Below are positions 50,837 to 59,593 of a stretch of DNA of 64,000 bases, piece by piece. The DNA comes from Sphingobacterium sp. CZ-2 (lineage in GTDB: Bacteria > Bacteroidota > Bacteroidia > Sphingobacteriales > Sphingobacteriaceae). The translations under genes and the position numbers were made by a program. The stretch spans positions 1,860,001-1,924,000 of the forward strand of contig NZ_CP038159.1 in assembly GCF_004526235.1 (NCBI RefSeq), written 5' to 3'. Below the pieces are notes generated by a model. The model worked only from the letters and a program-made list of their open reading frames with translations, had not been told where the DNA came from and ran no database searches. How positions within the stretch are numbered: the first letter of the stretch is position 1; every line of letters begins with the position of its first letter.

Positions 50837-52303
50837 ATGGAGCATAATCTTGTATTATACAATACCCTTACGCGCAAGAAAGAGAAATTTGTGCCTATTC
50901 ATCCCAATTTGGTTGGTATGTATGTTTGTGGGCCCACTGTTTACAGTGATGTTCACTTAGGGAATTGTAGGACTTTTGTTTCCTTTGATTTGATCTTCCG
51001 TTATTTGGTCCATTTGGGCTATAAGGTACGTTATGTACGCAACATTACCGACGCCGGTCACCTGGAAGGAGACAATGACGAAGGGGATGATAAATTTGCT
51101 AAAAAGGCTAAATTGGAGAAATTGGAACCCATGGAGATTGTGCAAAAATATACCTTGGGTTTTCATGATGTGCTCCGCATGTTCAATACCATACCACCAA
51201 GCATTGAGCCAACGGCTACTGGACATATTTCAGAACAGATAGAAATGGTTCAGGAAATTATGAAGAACGGCTTTGCCTATGAAGTGAATGGTACGGTATA
51301 TTTTGACGTGGATAAATACGTTAAAGAATATAACTATACGATCTTGACCAACCGTAACCTGGAAGACATGCTGAACAATACCCGTGAACTGGGTGGGCAG
51401 GATGAGAAAAAGGGTAGGTTGGATTTCGCCCTATGGATCAAGGCTAAGCCAGAGCATATCATGCGTTGGCCATCGCCATGGGGTGTAGGCTTTCCGGGCT
51501 GGCATATTGAATGTTCGGCCATGAGCAGAAAGTATCTGGGTGATCAATTCGATATCCACGGCGGTGGAATGGATTTGGCCGCAACCCATCATACCAATGA
51601 AATTGCGCAATCTGAAGCGTGTAACCATACTACACCTGCCAAATATTGGATGCATACCAATATGTTGACCGTCAATGGTGCAAGGATGTCTAAATCTGCA
51701 GGGAATGGCTTTCTTCCTGGGGAATTGTTCACTGGGAATCATCCTTTATTGAATAGGGGATACTCGCCAATGGCTGTCAGGTTCTTTATGCTGCAGGCCC
51801 ATTACAGGAGTACATTGGATTTCTCCAATGAAGCTTTGGATGCTGCAGATAAAGGCTATAAACGATTGATGTCTGCCATTGCGCTGTTGGATAAGATTGC
51901 GGTATCCGGAAAGTCCAATTTTGGAAATCTGGAGGAAATCAAAGCAAGATCTTATGCCGCGATGGACGATGACTTCAATAGCCCTGTACTGATTGCAGAG
52001 TTGTTTGAGGTGGTTCGTATCATCAATTCACTGTATGATGGCAAATTGACGATCACAGCAGCCGACTTGGAAGCATTGAAAGGCTATGTGTCGGATTTTG
52101 TTTTCGATATTTTAGGCTTGAAAGATGATCAGGTTGGAGATGTGGACAATATGGATGGTCTGATGCAGATCCTCATTGGAATCCGCAATGAAGCTAAGAA
52201 AAACAAAGATTTTGTGACTTCGGATAGTATCCGCGAGAAGCTTACGGAAATAGGTATTCAGCTCAAGGACAGCAAGGAAGGAACACTTTGGAATAAGATT
52301 TGA
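50837..52303 (+). CDS. cysS: Cysteinyl-tRNA synthetase
   Basis: 488 residues. Zinc ligands begin with [18 protein letters not shown] (HIGH variant HLGN), then [10 protein letters not shown] and [16 protein letters not shown] appears as ARMSKSAGN. The C-terminal helical tRNA-binding part is complete. It starts 18 bp after der, so the two are probably cotranscribed from the TAACTTTG promoter. Confidence 0.96.
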   Translation: MEHNLVLYNTLTRKKEKFVPIHPNLVGMYVCGPTVYSDVHLGNCRTFVSFDLIFRYLVHLGYKVRYVRNITDAGHLEGDNDEGDDKFAKKAKLEKLEPMEIVQKYTLGFHDVLRMFNTIPPSIEPTATGHISEQIEMVQEIMKNGFAYEVNGTVYFDVDKYVKEYNYTILTNRNLEDMLNNTRELGGQDEKKGRLDFALWIKAKPEHIMRWPSPWGVGFPGWHIECSAMSRKYLGDQFDIHGGGMDLAATHHTNEIAQSEACNHTTPAKYWMHTNMLTVNGARMSKSAGNGFLPGELFTGNHPLLNRGYSPMAVRFFMLQAHYRSTLDFSNEALDAADKGYKRLMSAIALLDKIAVSGKSNFGNLEEIKARSYAAMDDDFNSPVLIAELFEVVRIINSLYDGKLTITAADLEALKGYVSDFVFDILGLKDDQVGDVDNMDGLMQILIGIRNEAKKNKDFVTSDSIREKLTEIGIQLKDSKEGTLWNKI

Positions 52304-52326
52304 TTAGATAGCAGAAATTATATCGA

Positions 52327-53187
52327 ATGATCTATAAAAAAGGCTTATCAATACTAGCCGCTGCCTTGGTTTCCGTTTCTGCGTTCGCCCAGATGCCTGA
52401 GAAGGTTGGGGGATTGTTGAATGTGGATAAAACCGCAGCAAACATATCAAAATCGGAGGGTCCACATGCTGGATTCAAATATATGGTAGATAAACAGTCT
52501 ACCTTTTATGTGCCCTCTCCTGTGAATGCCGTTAATTATTTGGATAATAGACCTAATATTCCCGATCTGTTGACCTGGGAACCCAATCTGGTTTTGGTAT
52601 CCCGTAGTTTGGACTGGGGAGTGACCTCAGGCCCTATGGAATTTCAAAAAGTTGGATCTCCAAAAAGATTTGGTCAATACCTTTCGGTATGGCGTAGGGA
52701 TAAAAAAGGGAACTGGAAGATCCATTTGCGTACAGAGGTTGATAACTTTGGAAAGAAAAAATCCGAAGGATTGGAATATTACGAACCGGATAGCAAGAAT
52801 TTCCTGAAACATCGCTCGGAGAAGAGATTACAACAGCGTGAGGAAGTCGTTTTCCAAACGGATGAGTTATTCTCTACCATCTTGAAAGCAGATACTAGGA
52901 CGGGTTATAAAGAATTCTTGGCGGATGATGCTCGTTTTTATTTTCCTTGGAAGGATGAGATTGAAGGCAGGGATAAGGTTCTTGACTTTTTGAAAAAGGA
53001 CCGGATTGAGATCGATACGGAACCAACGGAGGTAGGACGTGCTTATAGTGGTGAGTTTGCTTATACGCTAGGAACGGCTACTGTAGGGATGAAAGATAAG
53101 GTGGTTAAGTTTAGTTATATCCGGATCTGGCAATTGAAAGATGATTTCAATTGGAAGGTTATTTTGGAAATGATGTGGGAAAGGTAG
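52327..53187 (+). CDS. Secreted protein with two NTF2-like domains
   Basis: 286 residues with a signal peptide (ILAAALVSVSAFAQ, cleaved near residue 21). Two regions resemble the SnoaL/DUF4440 fold: about 35-165 (ISKSEGPHAGFKYMVDKQSTF, FGQYLSVWRRDKKGNWKIHL) and about 180-286 (LFSTILKADTRTGYKEFLADDARFYFPW, YIRIWQLKDDFNWKVILEMMW). Likely duplication of one domain; ligand or activity unknown. Follows cysS by 23 bp. Confidence 0.75.
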   Translation: MIYKKGLSILAAALVSVSAFAQMPEKVGGLLNVDKTAANISKSEGPHAGFKYMVDKQSTFYVPSPVNAVNYLDNRPNIPDLLTWEPNLVLVSRSLDWGVTSGPMEFQKVGSPKRFGQYLSVWRRDKKGNWKIHLRTEVDNFGKKKSEGLEYYEPDSKNFLKHRSEKRLQQREEVVFQTDELFSTILKADTRTGYKEFLADDARFYFPWKDEIEGRDKVLDFLKKDRIEIDTEPTEVGRAYSGEFAYTLGTATVGMKDKVVKFSYIRIWQLKDDFNWKVILEMMWER

Positions 53188-53217
53188 AAATTGGATTGTT
53201 TTAAAGCGTTGTGCTTT

Positions 53218-53281
53218 AAAACGTGATAGCTATAAAATGTGATAACTATAAAACGTAATTGCTATAAAGCGTCATTGCGAG
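53218..53281. repeat. Tandem repeat, 16 bp x 4, merging into module B
   Basis: Units AAAACGTGATAGCTAT (53218), AAAATGTGATAACTAT (53234), AAAACGTAATTGCTAT (53250) and AAAGCGTCATTGCGAG (53266). The last is also the start of module B of repeat site 4. Confidence 0.75.
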
Positions 53282-53440
53282 GAGGTACGACGAAGCAATC
53301 TTTGGATTAGTGTCATCCTGAGCGAAGTCGAAGGATCTGTACGGGGTTCCAAATGTAGATACTTCGACTTCGCTCAGCATGACAAACTGAAAGATTGCTT
53401 CGTTCCTCGCAATGGCGGTAAAGGTCCTCGCAATGAAGCG
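53266..53440. repeat. Composite palindromic repeat, site 4 (B-A-A'-B')
   Basis: Core 53270-53417: B (gtcattgcgaggaggtacg then acgaagcaatcttt), A (gtcatcctgagcgaagtcg then aaggatctgt), A' and B' (gattgcttcgttcctcgcaa then tgg). A decayed B' follows to 53440. It lies between the NTF2-like gene and convergent surA. Confidence 0.88.
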
Positions 53441-53489
53441 TTTTTATCTAATGTCTATAATCTAATATCTAATATTTATCATCCCCAAC

Positions 53490-54872
53490 CTAATTCCTGT
53501 TCACCGCTACATCCTCTAAATTACTCTTCGAAAAGATCTTCAGTTCATCACAAGAACCAAAATCCTCATTTATCTGAACAAACGTAGTCTTTGTTTTCTT
53601 CTCAAACCACTCACTCATTTTACGGCGGGTTTTATCCTCTTGCGCATAAAACTGAATAGTTGCAAAATCCTGCTCTAAACTTGCGCGGTGTGGCGGAATA
53701 CGAGTCTTCAAATAATTGAATTTATAACCTATCTTTCCAGTTCTTGGATCCTGGTATTGATAGGATTCTGTATATTCTCCAGGTTGGATCGGGTCAATAG
53801 CGACAAATACCTCTTTCTCCAAATTCTCCACGGCAATAATCGTCGAACGGTTTTCCGATCTAGGATCGATAACCATACCTCCTGTAAACTTCGTTTCTTT
53901 ATTATCCGAATATCTAGATGCAGCCGCACTAAAGCTCATCTTACCAGTTTTAACCAAATTCAAAACAGAATCTAACTTGGTTTTCGCGCGATCTAAACTT
54001 GCCTGGGTAGGCTGGGTAAGGATCAAGACATGGCGCACATTAACATCCTCTCCACGGCGTTGTAATACCTGCAAGAAGTGGAATCCATATTCCGTTTCAA
54101 ATACCGGTGAGATCTCGCCCTCTTTTAATTTAAAAGCCATGGCGGAGAACTCCTTCACATAATTCGTTCTAGGCGCAAAACCCAATTCACCACCTCTTTT
54201 TGCAGATTCCTTATCTTCTGAATAAAAACGTGCTACCGTACCGAAATCTGTACCATCCAATACCTGTTGGCGGTATTTCTCTGCACGCTCTTTAAATACA
54301 TTCTTCTCGTCCTTGGTCAATTCCGGTTCAATGGTGATCTCACCAATTTCCACCTGGGTACTGATGTTTGGAACTTCATTTTCTGCCAAGGATTCGAAAT
54401 ATTTTTTAACTTCCAATGGAGTGATCGTGATCTTTTGGATCAAGGAACGTTGGAATTTTTGTGCTTTTAATTGTTCTGCAACTACTGGACGCATTTCCTC
54501 CTTATACTGTAAGAGCGAACGTTTCAAGAAAGCCTCTACACGCTCCTGACCACCACCTTGAGCAATCATTCCACGCATACGAGAGTTTAGATCATCATCT
54601 ACTTCTGATTCGGTTACTTCTACCGAGTCAATGGCCGCTTGTTGAGCCAACAGCTTCGTGATGATCAATTGCTGTAAGAATCTACATTTGATATCAGGAG
54701 CAGGTTCCCCACGATTAAGCAGGTATTGGGCGTATTGAGCTTCTACCTCTGATTGTAGGATTACCCCCGAACCAACAGTAGCCACTACGCGATCAATAAG
54801 TTTTTCTTGTGCACTTACCTGTATGGAACATACCGTAAGTATTAATATAATAATCTTTGAAAGGTTTTTCAT
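53490..54872 (-). CDS. SurA-like periplasmic peptidyl-prolyl isomerase/chaperone
   Basis: 460 residues with a signal peptide (IIILILTVCSIQVSAQ), an N-terminal helical SurA-N domain (about 25-165), and two parvulin domains (about 170-265: QVEIGEITIEPELTKDE, FGTVARFYSEDKESAKRGGELGF; about 275-385: NVRHVLILTQPTQASLDRAK, FSAAASRYSDNKETKFTGGMV). Assists outer-membrane protein folding. It may serve the many SusC-like barrels. The promoter box lies 35 bp upstream. Confidence 0.9.
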   Translation of the reverse strand: MKNLSKIIILILTVCSIQVSAQEKLIDRVVATVGSGVILQSEVEAQYAQYLLNRGEPAPDIKCRFLQQLIITKLLAQQAAIDSVEVTESEVDDDLNSRMRGMIAQGGGQERVEAFLKRSLLQYKEEMRPVVAEQLKAQKFQRSLIQKITITPLEVKKYFESLAENEVPNISTQVEIGEITIEPELTKDEKNVFKERAEKYRQQVLDGTDFGTVARFYSEDKESAKRGGELGFAPRTNYVKEFSAMAFKLKEGEISPVFETEYGFHFLQVLQRRGEDVNVRHVLILTQPTQASLDRAKTKLDSVLNLVKTGKMSFSAAASRYSDNKETKFTGGMVIDPRSENRSTIIAVENLEKEVFVAIDPIQPGEYTESYQYQDPRTGKIGYKFNYLKTRIPPHRASLEQDFATIQFYAQEDKTRRKMSEWFEKKTKTTFVQINEDFGSCDELKIFSKSNLEDVAVNRN

Positions 54873-54906
54873 TCTATTTTAACGCGCTATTCCGATAGTC
54901 TTTTGG

Positions 54907-54914
54907 CAAAAATA
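54907..54914 (-). promoter_or_regulatory. Putative -7 box TATTTTTG for the surA-like gene
   Basis: An exact TAnnTTTG match on the minus strand, 34 bp upstream of the ATG at 54872. Confidence 0.55.
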
Positions 54915-55042
54915 TTAAATATTATGCCTTTTTTAATACATTTACGAATGAAATAAAATAATAATCTATTTCAACCGCTTCTTAATTCCGCTAAAATAGC
55001 GAAACAGTCTTACAATAAACTCGATTTAACCATATTTAACAG

Positions 55043-56140
55043 ATGATTAAAAGATATTTTTCAGTTGCATTAATCCTTATGACAGTGGTAGTTACAGAAA
55101 TTAAAGCGCAAAAAATTCCATTATATGTTGGAACTTATACGGAAAAAGAAGAGAGTAAAGGGATTTATACTTTTTCCTTTGATACCGAAACGGCAGATGT
55201 AACGTTGTTGTCAGAGACGGAAACCCCTTCACCATCCTTTATTGCACGGAAAAATGAGCTTTTACTGGCTGTAAATGAATTGACCGATGGTAATCAATCG
55301 ATATCGGCTTTTCAGATAGAAGGGGACAAGTTGAAATTCATCAATAAATTGCCCACAACAGGATCAGCTCCCTGTCATGTATTGTTGGATCCCAAAGGTA
55401 AATATGCCATTGTCTCCAACTATTTAGGCGGAACATTGGATATCTATGGTATTGATTCTCAAAAGGGTTTATTAGGTCATGAAGGAAATGTAAAATTCGA
55501 AGGGTCAGGACCGAATAAAAAGCGCCAGGATGCACCACATATACATTCCACATTTTTTGGGAAAGATAATCATGTCTATGTTTCTGATTTAGGTTCGGAT
55601 CAGATCTATGAATTCCAGGTACAGAAGAAGGATGGAAAACATGCCTTGAATTTAGCATCGATCATTAAAACTCCTGCAGGTGCTGGACCACGCCATCTTG
55701 CCTTTCATCCGAAGAAGAAGATAATTTACGCCATTATGGAAATGACAGCTGATGTGCTGGTCTATGAAAAGGAAAATGATACTTGGGTCGAAAAACAACG
55801 GTTGAACATGAATGCGGAAGGCTTTTCTGGAAACAGTGGAGCTGCGGATATCAAGGTTTCCAAGGATGGTCGATTTGTTTATGCTACGGATCGGGTGGAT
55901 GCGAATAGCATTGCCAGCTTTAAGGTGCTTAGAGATGGAACATTGGAGAAAATCCAGGTACAATCCGTATTGGGCAAAGGGCCGAGAAACTTTAATTTTT
56001 CACCTGATGAAAAGTTTGTGCTGGTTGGAAACCAGATAAGTAATGAAGTGGTAATCTTCAAAAGGGATAAAAAAACAGGGTTATTAACGGATTCTGGCAA
56101 ACGCATCAATGCATTTAAACCTGTTTGTTTGATATTTTAA
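55043..56140 (+). CDS. Lactonase family beta-propeller protein (Pgl-like)
   Basis: 365 residues, signal peptide (LILMTVVVTEIKAQ), then a seven-bladed propeller of the lactonase/6-phosphogluconolactonase family: LYVGTYTEKEESKGIYTFSF, GSAPCHVLLDPKGKYAIVSNYLGGTLDIY, DAPHIHSTFFGKDNHVYVSDLGSDQIYEF, GAGPRHLAFHPKKKIIY, GKGPRNFNFSPDEKFVLVGNQISNEVVIF. Export makes a true pentose-phosphate role unlikely; a periplasmic sugar lactonase is possible. Convergent with mrpG, 9 bp apart. Confidence 0.88.
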   Translation: MIKRYFSVALILMTVVVTEIKAQKIPLYVGTYTEKEESKGIYTFSFDTETADVTLLSETETPSPSFIARKNELLLAVNELTDGNQSISAFQIEGDKLKFINKLPTTGSAPCHVLLDPKGKYAIVSNYLGGTLDIYGIDSQKGLLGHEGNVKFEGSGPNKKRQDAPHIHSTFFGKDNHVYVSDLGSDQIYEFQVQKKDGKHALNLASIIKTPAGAGPRHLAFHPKKKIIYAIMEMTADVLVYEKENDTWVEKQRLNMNAEGFSGNSGAADIKVSKDGRFVYATDRVDANSIASFKVLRDGTLEKIQVQSVLGKGPRNFNFSPDEKFVLVGNQISNEVVIFKRDKKTGLLTDSGKRINAFKPVCLIF

Positions 56141-56149
56141 CCTGATATT

Positions 56150-56581
56150 TTAATCTGTGGCATCATCCGAATGCGCGATGTTCTCTTTTGCATGGGGTTG
56201 TGCTTTCTCCGGATCACTTTCTAAACAATGTGTTTCCTTGTTGTACATCCCTTTAAGTTCATCGACCACCGTGCCTTTCCACAAAGGGGTGCCAGTAAAA
56301 TAGGCTGCTTTGGCTATCATATGGGCCGCAATAGGGGCAGTTAGGATCAGGAAGAAAATAATGGCGATGGATTTGGTAGTCACCGAGACATCACCAGGGA
56401 ACATGATAGCTGCACAAATCAACAATAACCCAACTCCTAAGGTGGAGGCTTTTACCGTGACGGATAGCCGTAGGTAAAAATCAGGCATCCGTAGAACGCC
56501 GATGGAGGCGAATAGGATACTCAATGCACCTATGGTGCTTAATATGGCTAGAATAATATCAATCATCTTGTTGTTTTTCAA
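56150..56581 (-). CDS. mrpG: Multisubunit Na+/H+ antiporter subunit MrpG
   Basis: 143 residues with three helices; IGVLRMPDFYLRLSVTVKASTLGVGLLL is the family core. The hydrophilic C-terminal tail (about 45 residues) is longer than usual. Overlaps mrpF by 23 nt from the first ATG; a start at 56566 (MIDIILAIL) with an 8-nt overlap is equally plausible. Last gene of the seven-gene mrp operon. Confidence 0.9.
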   Translation of the reverse strand: MKNNKMIDIILAILSTIGALSILFASIGVLRMPDFYLRLSVTVKASTLGVGLLLICAAIMFPGDVSVTTKSIAIIFFLILTAPIAAHMIAKAAYFTGTPLWKGTVVDELKGMYNKETHCLESDPEKAQPHAKENIAHSDDATD

Positions 56582-56831
56582 TGTAATAAGAAAAGGCGAT
56601 AGTGCCTAAGAAAGCGATCAGTGCCAATATGATCGCCACATCCAATAGCACATCCTGTTCCTGTCTGATGCTATAGACGGTGATGATCCCAATCCCGATG
56701 GTAATGATCAGGTCAAGTGCGATTACCCGATCCACCACAGTTGGTCCCTTGAATAATCGGATGAAAACCAAGAGCACCGAGATGGTCAATATCGGAAGAA
56801 TCACAAAATCAAAATAGGCCTCTAAACTCAT
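56559..56831 (-). CDS. mrpF: Multisubunit Na+/H+ antiporter subunit MrpF
   Basis: 90 residues, three helices; VFIRLFKGPTVVDRVIALDLI is diagnostic, as in MrpF/PhaF. The ATG overlaps the mrpE stop by 4 nt (ATGA). Confidence 0.92.
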   Translation of the reverse strand: MSLEAYFDFVILPILTISVLLVFIRLFKGPTVVDRVIALDLIITIGIGIITVYSIRQEQDVLLDVAIILALIAFLGTIAFSYYIEKQQDD

Positions 56832-57304
56832 CGTAATAACTCTAATAATTTACGTTCAACTCCAGTTTTTAATGTCCGGATGAATTGTTCTTCATCCTTC
56901 AGGTACATCACATGGATATAAATAGCTTTTTTATCATCGCTGATATCAATGATCAAGGTGCCTGGCGTTAAGGAGATAAAAGTGGATAACAGGTTGATTT
57001 CAAAATCGGTGTTCGCATTGACCGGATAACGAACAATACCGGGTTTGAAAAAGTATTTTGGTGTTATCACATCGTATGCTACCTGGACATTGGCTTTGAT
57101 CAATTCGTATAGGAAGAAAAAGAAGAAACTGATGATCTTGGGCACCCGATAGAAATAGCGGACATCCGATTCGTTCCGATTCATGATCCATAACACGCCA
57201 AATCCCAGGAGGTATCCAAAGATAAAATTAGAATAGAGCATGGATCCCGTAAGAGCTACCCAAATAAAGGATAGCAACAGGTTCATTAGAAAAAACTTGA
57301 TCAT
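56828..57304 (-). CDS. mrpE: Multisubunit Na+/H+ antiporter subunit MrpE
   Basis: 158 residues: two to three N-terminal helices, then a soluble part with FISLTPGTLIIDISDDKKAIYIHVMYL, the MrpE signature. Overlaps mrpD and mrpF by 4 nt each. Confidence 0.93.
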   Translation of the reverse strand: MIKFFLMNLLLSFIWVALTGSMLYSNFIFGYLLGFGVLWIMNRNESDVRYFYRVPKIISFFFFFLYELIKANVQVAYDVITPKYFFKPGIVRYPVNANTDFEINLLSTFISLTPGTLIIDISDDKKAIYIHVMYLKDEEQFIRTLKTGVERKLLELLR

Positions 57305-58818
57305 TGTTCAAAAACTTTATCGCCCAATACCGTGCGGATATACAGGCTGGTGTCCAACAATTCGTTCGTTATCTTATCCACCAATATGATGATGTTTTCT
57401 ACATTCAGACCAATGTACAAAGTAACAGCACATAAGAGGAGGATAGGTAGTACCAATAGGATCTTTTTGAATGGTGGAAGATCCACAAATTTATCATCAA
57501 CTTCTATGCCTTCAGGGGTGTCCTTCCAAAATACATCAGCCCACATTTTGGCTATGACATACATCGTTACTAAACTTCCTACAATTAAAGCAATGATGAA
57601 GAAATATTGTTTTTCTATAAAAGCTTCCTGGAAAAGGTAGATCTTTGGCCAAAAGCCTGATAATGGCGGAATACCCACCAGTGAAAATAAGACCAAGGCA
57701 ATAATCAAGGAAATCAAGGGATAATTTTTATAAAGACCTCCTAATTTATTCATATCCATCGTTCCTCTGATCTGTCGGATGATCCCTGCAATCAGGAACA
57801 TATTGGTCTTAACAATAATATCGTGGATCAAGTAGAGGACGGTTCCCATCAGCGCAATCTTGCTGAACATGGCAATACCACCGAGCATAAATCCGATATG
57901 ACAGACGATCAAATAGGAGAACAACCTTCTAATATTGGTTTTGATCAATGCCCCAAAAGCTCCAGTCAGGATTGTCAAAACAGCCAGGACCATAAACAGG
58001 TTCCTGGTAAAATCATCGGGTATAAATATCAGACTGAATACACGTAGAATAGCATAGATACCGACTTTCGTCAATAGACCACCAAAGGTAGCTGCTACTG
58101 CGGAAGGTGGGGTATGGTAGGAGGAAGGTAGCCAATAATATAAGGGGAAGACGGCAGATTTGATACCAAATCCCATGATAAAGAATACCGAGGTGATCCC
58201 GACCAAAGCTTTATTATCAAATTCCCTGATCTTAAGGGAAAGGTCTGCCATGTTCAAGGAGCCGGTAATACCGTAAAGAATCCCGATACCAGTGAGGAAG
58301 AAGGTCGAGGCGAGAATATTCATTGCCATGTACTTTACAGCACCTTCCAATTGTGCTTTTCGGCCACCCAATGTCATCAGAACAAAGGAAGAAATGATGA
58401 TGACCTCAAACCAGACATAGAGGTTGAAGATATCGCCAGTAAGGAAGGCTCCGTTCAATCCCATTAAAAGGAAATGGAAGATAGGAAAGTAGCCATATAA
58501 CATCCTTTGCCTATTCAGACCGATGGAAGAAAAGATAGAAACCGCAAAACCTGCAATGGAAGTAAGCAGGACCATGGTTACACTGAGCAGGTCGGCAACA
58601 AAGACGATTCCGAATGGTGCTTCCCAATTGGAGGCATTCATATGGAGCGGCCCTTCGTTATAGACCTTAGCAAACAACCGGATGGCAATCAGAAGTCCGA
58701 TAAACGCGCCACCCACACTCAAAAAACGCTGAGATATTGTCTTCCGCCAAGCAATCAATTGAATGATGGCAGTGAACAAATGGATAAAAACAGGGGCTAA
58801 AATATGGTTATCGATCAT
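57301..58818 (-). CDS. mrpD: Multisubunit Na+/H+ antiporter subunit MrpD
   Basis: 505 residues, about 14 helices, homologous to respiratory complex I NuoN/NuoM proton-channel subunits. LYVWFEVIIISSFVLMTLGG carries the conserved helix-5 Glu; FGIKSAVFPLYYWLPSSYHTPPSAVAATFGG has the conserved Lys and HTPP loop. 4-nt overlaps on both sides show tight coupling. Confidence 0.95.
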   Translation of the reverse strand: MIDNHILAPVFIHLFTAIIQLIAWRKTISQRFLSVGGAFIGLLIAIRLFAKVYNEGPLHMNASNWEAPFGIVFVADLLSVTMVLLTSIAGFAVSIFSSIGLNRQRMLYGYFPIFHFLLMGLNGAFLTGDIFNLYVWFEVIIISSFVLMTLGGRKAQLEGAVKYMAMNILASTFFLTGIGILYGITGSLNMADLSLKIREFDNKALVGITSVFFIMGFGIKSAVFPLYYWLPSSYHTPPSAVAATFGGLLTKVGIYAILRVFSLIFIPDDFTRNLFMVLAVLTILTGAFGALIKTNIRRLFSYLIVCHIGFMLGGIAMFSKIALMGTVLYLIHDIIVKTNMFLIAGIIRQIRGTMDMNKLGGLYKNYPLISLIIALVLFSLVGIPPLSGFWPKIYLFQEAFIEKQYFFIIALIVGSLVTMYVIAKMWADVFWKDTPEGIEVDDKFVDLPPFKKILLVLPILLLCAVTLYIGLNVENIIILVDKITNELLDTSLYIRTVLGDKVFEQ

Positions 58819-59171
58819 ATATCTTCTTCTTCCGGCGTGTTTAAATCATCCAAATCATCTGAATTGACCAATGCGTAGACACGTTTCAATAATACGATGG
58901 CAAATGCCGTTAATGCGAAACTGATAACAATCGCGGTGAGGATCAAGGCCTGCGGGATCGGATCAGCATAAATATCCTGAAAAACATTATGGTCAGCATC
59001 AATTACTGGTGGTTTTCCTTTGGTAATACTACCCAAAAGGAAAATTAAAATGTTCGTTCCATTTCCTAGGAGCATGATCCCCAAGAGGAGCTTGACCATA
59101 CTTCGCCGCAGGATGAGATAGACCCCCGCAGCATACAATAAACCCAAAACAGCAACAAGTAATAATTCCAT
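58815..59171 (-). CDS. mrpC: Multisubunit Na+/H+ antiporter subunit MrpC
   Basis: 118 residues, three helices, NuoK-like: LIRRSMVKLLLGIMLLGNGTNILIF, then DPIPQALILTAIVISFALTAFAIVLL. The tail is acidic. Lies 4 nt after mrpB. Confidence 0.94.
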   Translation of the reverse strand: MELLLVAVLGLLYAAGVYLILRRSMVKLLLGIMLLGNGTNILIFLLGSITKGKPPVIDADHNVFQDIYADPIPQALILTAIVISFALTAFAIVLLKRVYALVNSDDLDDLNTPEEEDI

Positions 59172-59175
59172 ATGA

Positions 59176-59589
59176 TTAGTCCTTGGTTAATGAGATGGTG
59201 AACAATATGGTTAAGACCACGCCTACTACGACCAAGTAAACGCCTAGGTCAAAAAATAAGGCTGAGCCTATCATGCCAATTACAGGTATCTTTTCTTCCC
59301 ACCAAAGACCGGTCATTGGTGGAAGGCCAAAAAAGGTTGGAAGCACTACACTTGTGGCAGAAATGCCCAATCCTATGGGTATCAAGGACAATGGTTTTCT
59401 TTTCAATATTTTCATGGTTGCTTCGGTACCATTGGCAAAGCTATGGAGCACGAAGGCGATGGATGCGACCAAGCCGCCCACAAATCCTCCTCCGGGATAA
59501 TAATGGCCACGTAGGAGCAAAAAGAAGGAAAATAAGAGTAGGATAGGCAACAGATATCGTGTTGCGGTCTGTAAAATTATACTGCGCAT
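59176..59589 (-). CDS. mrpB: Multisubunit Na+/H+ antiporter subunit MrpB
   Basis: 137 residues, four helices; LLRGHYYPGGGFVGGLVASIAFVLH is the MrpB signature, and GSALFFDLGVYLVVVGVVLTIL follows near the end. Lies 4 nt after mrpA. Confidence 0.94.
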   Translation of the reverse strand: MRSIILQTATRYLLPILLLFSFFLLLRGHYYPGGGFVGGLVASIAFVLHSFANGTEATMKILKRKPLSLIPIGLGISATSVVLPTFFGLPPMTGLWWEEKIPVIGMIGSALFFDLGVYLVVVGVVLTILFTISLTKD

Positions 59590-59593
59590 ATTT

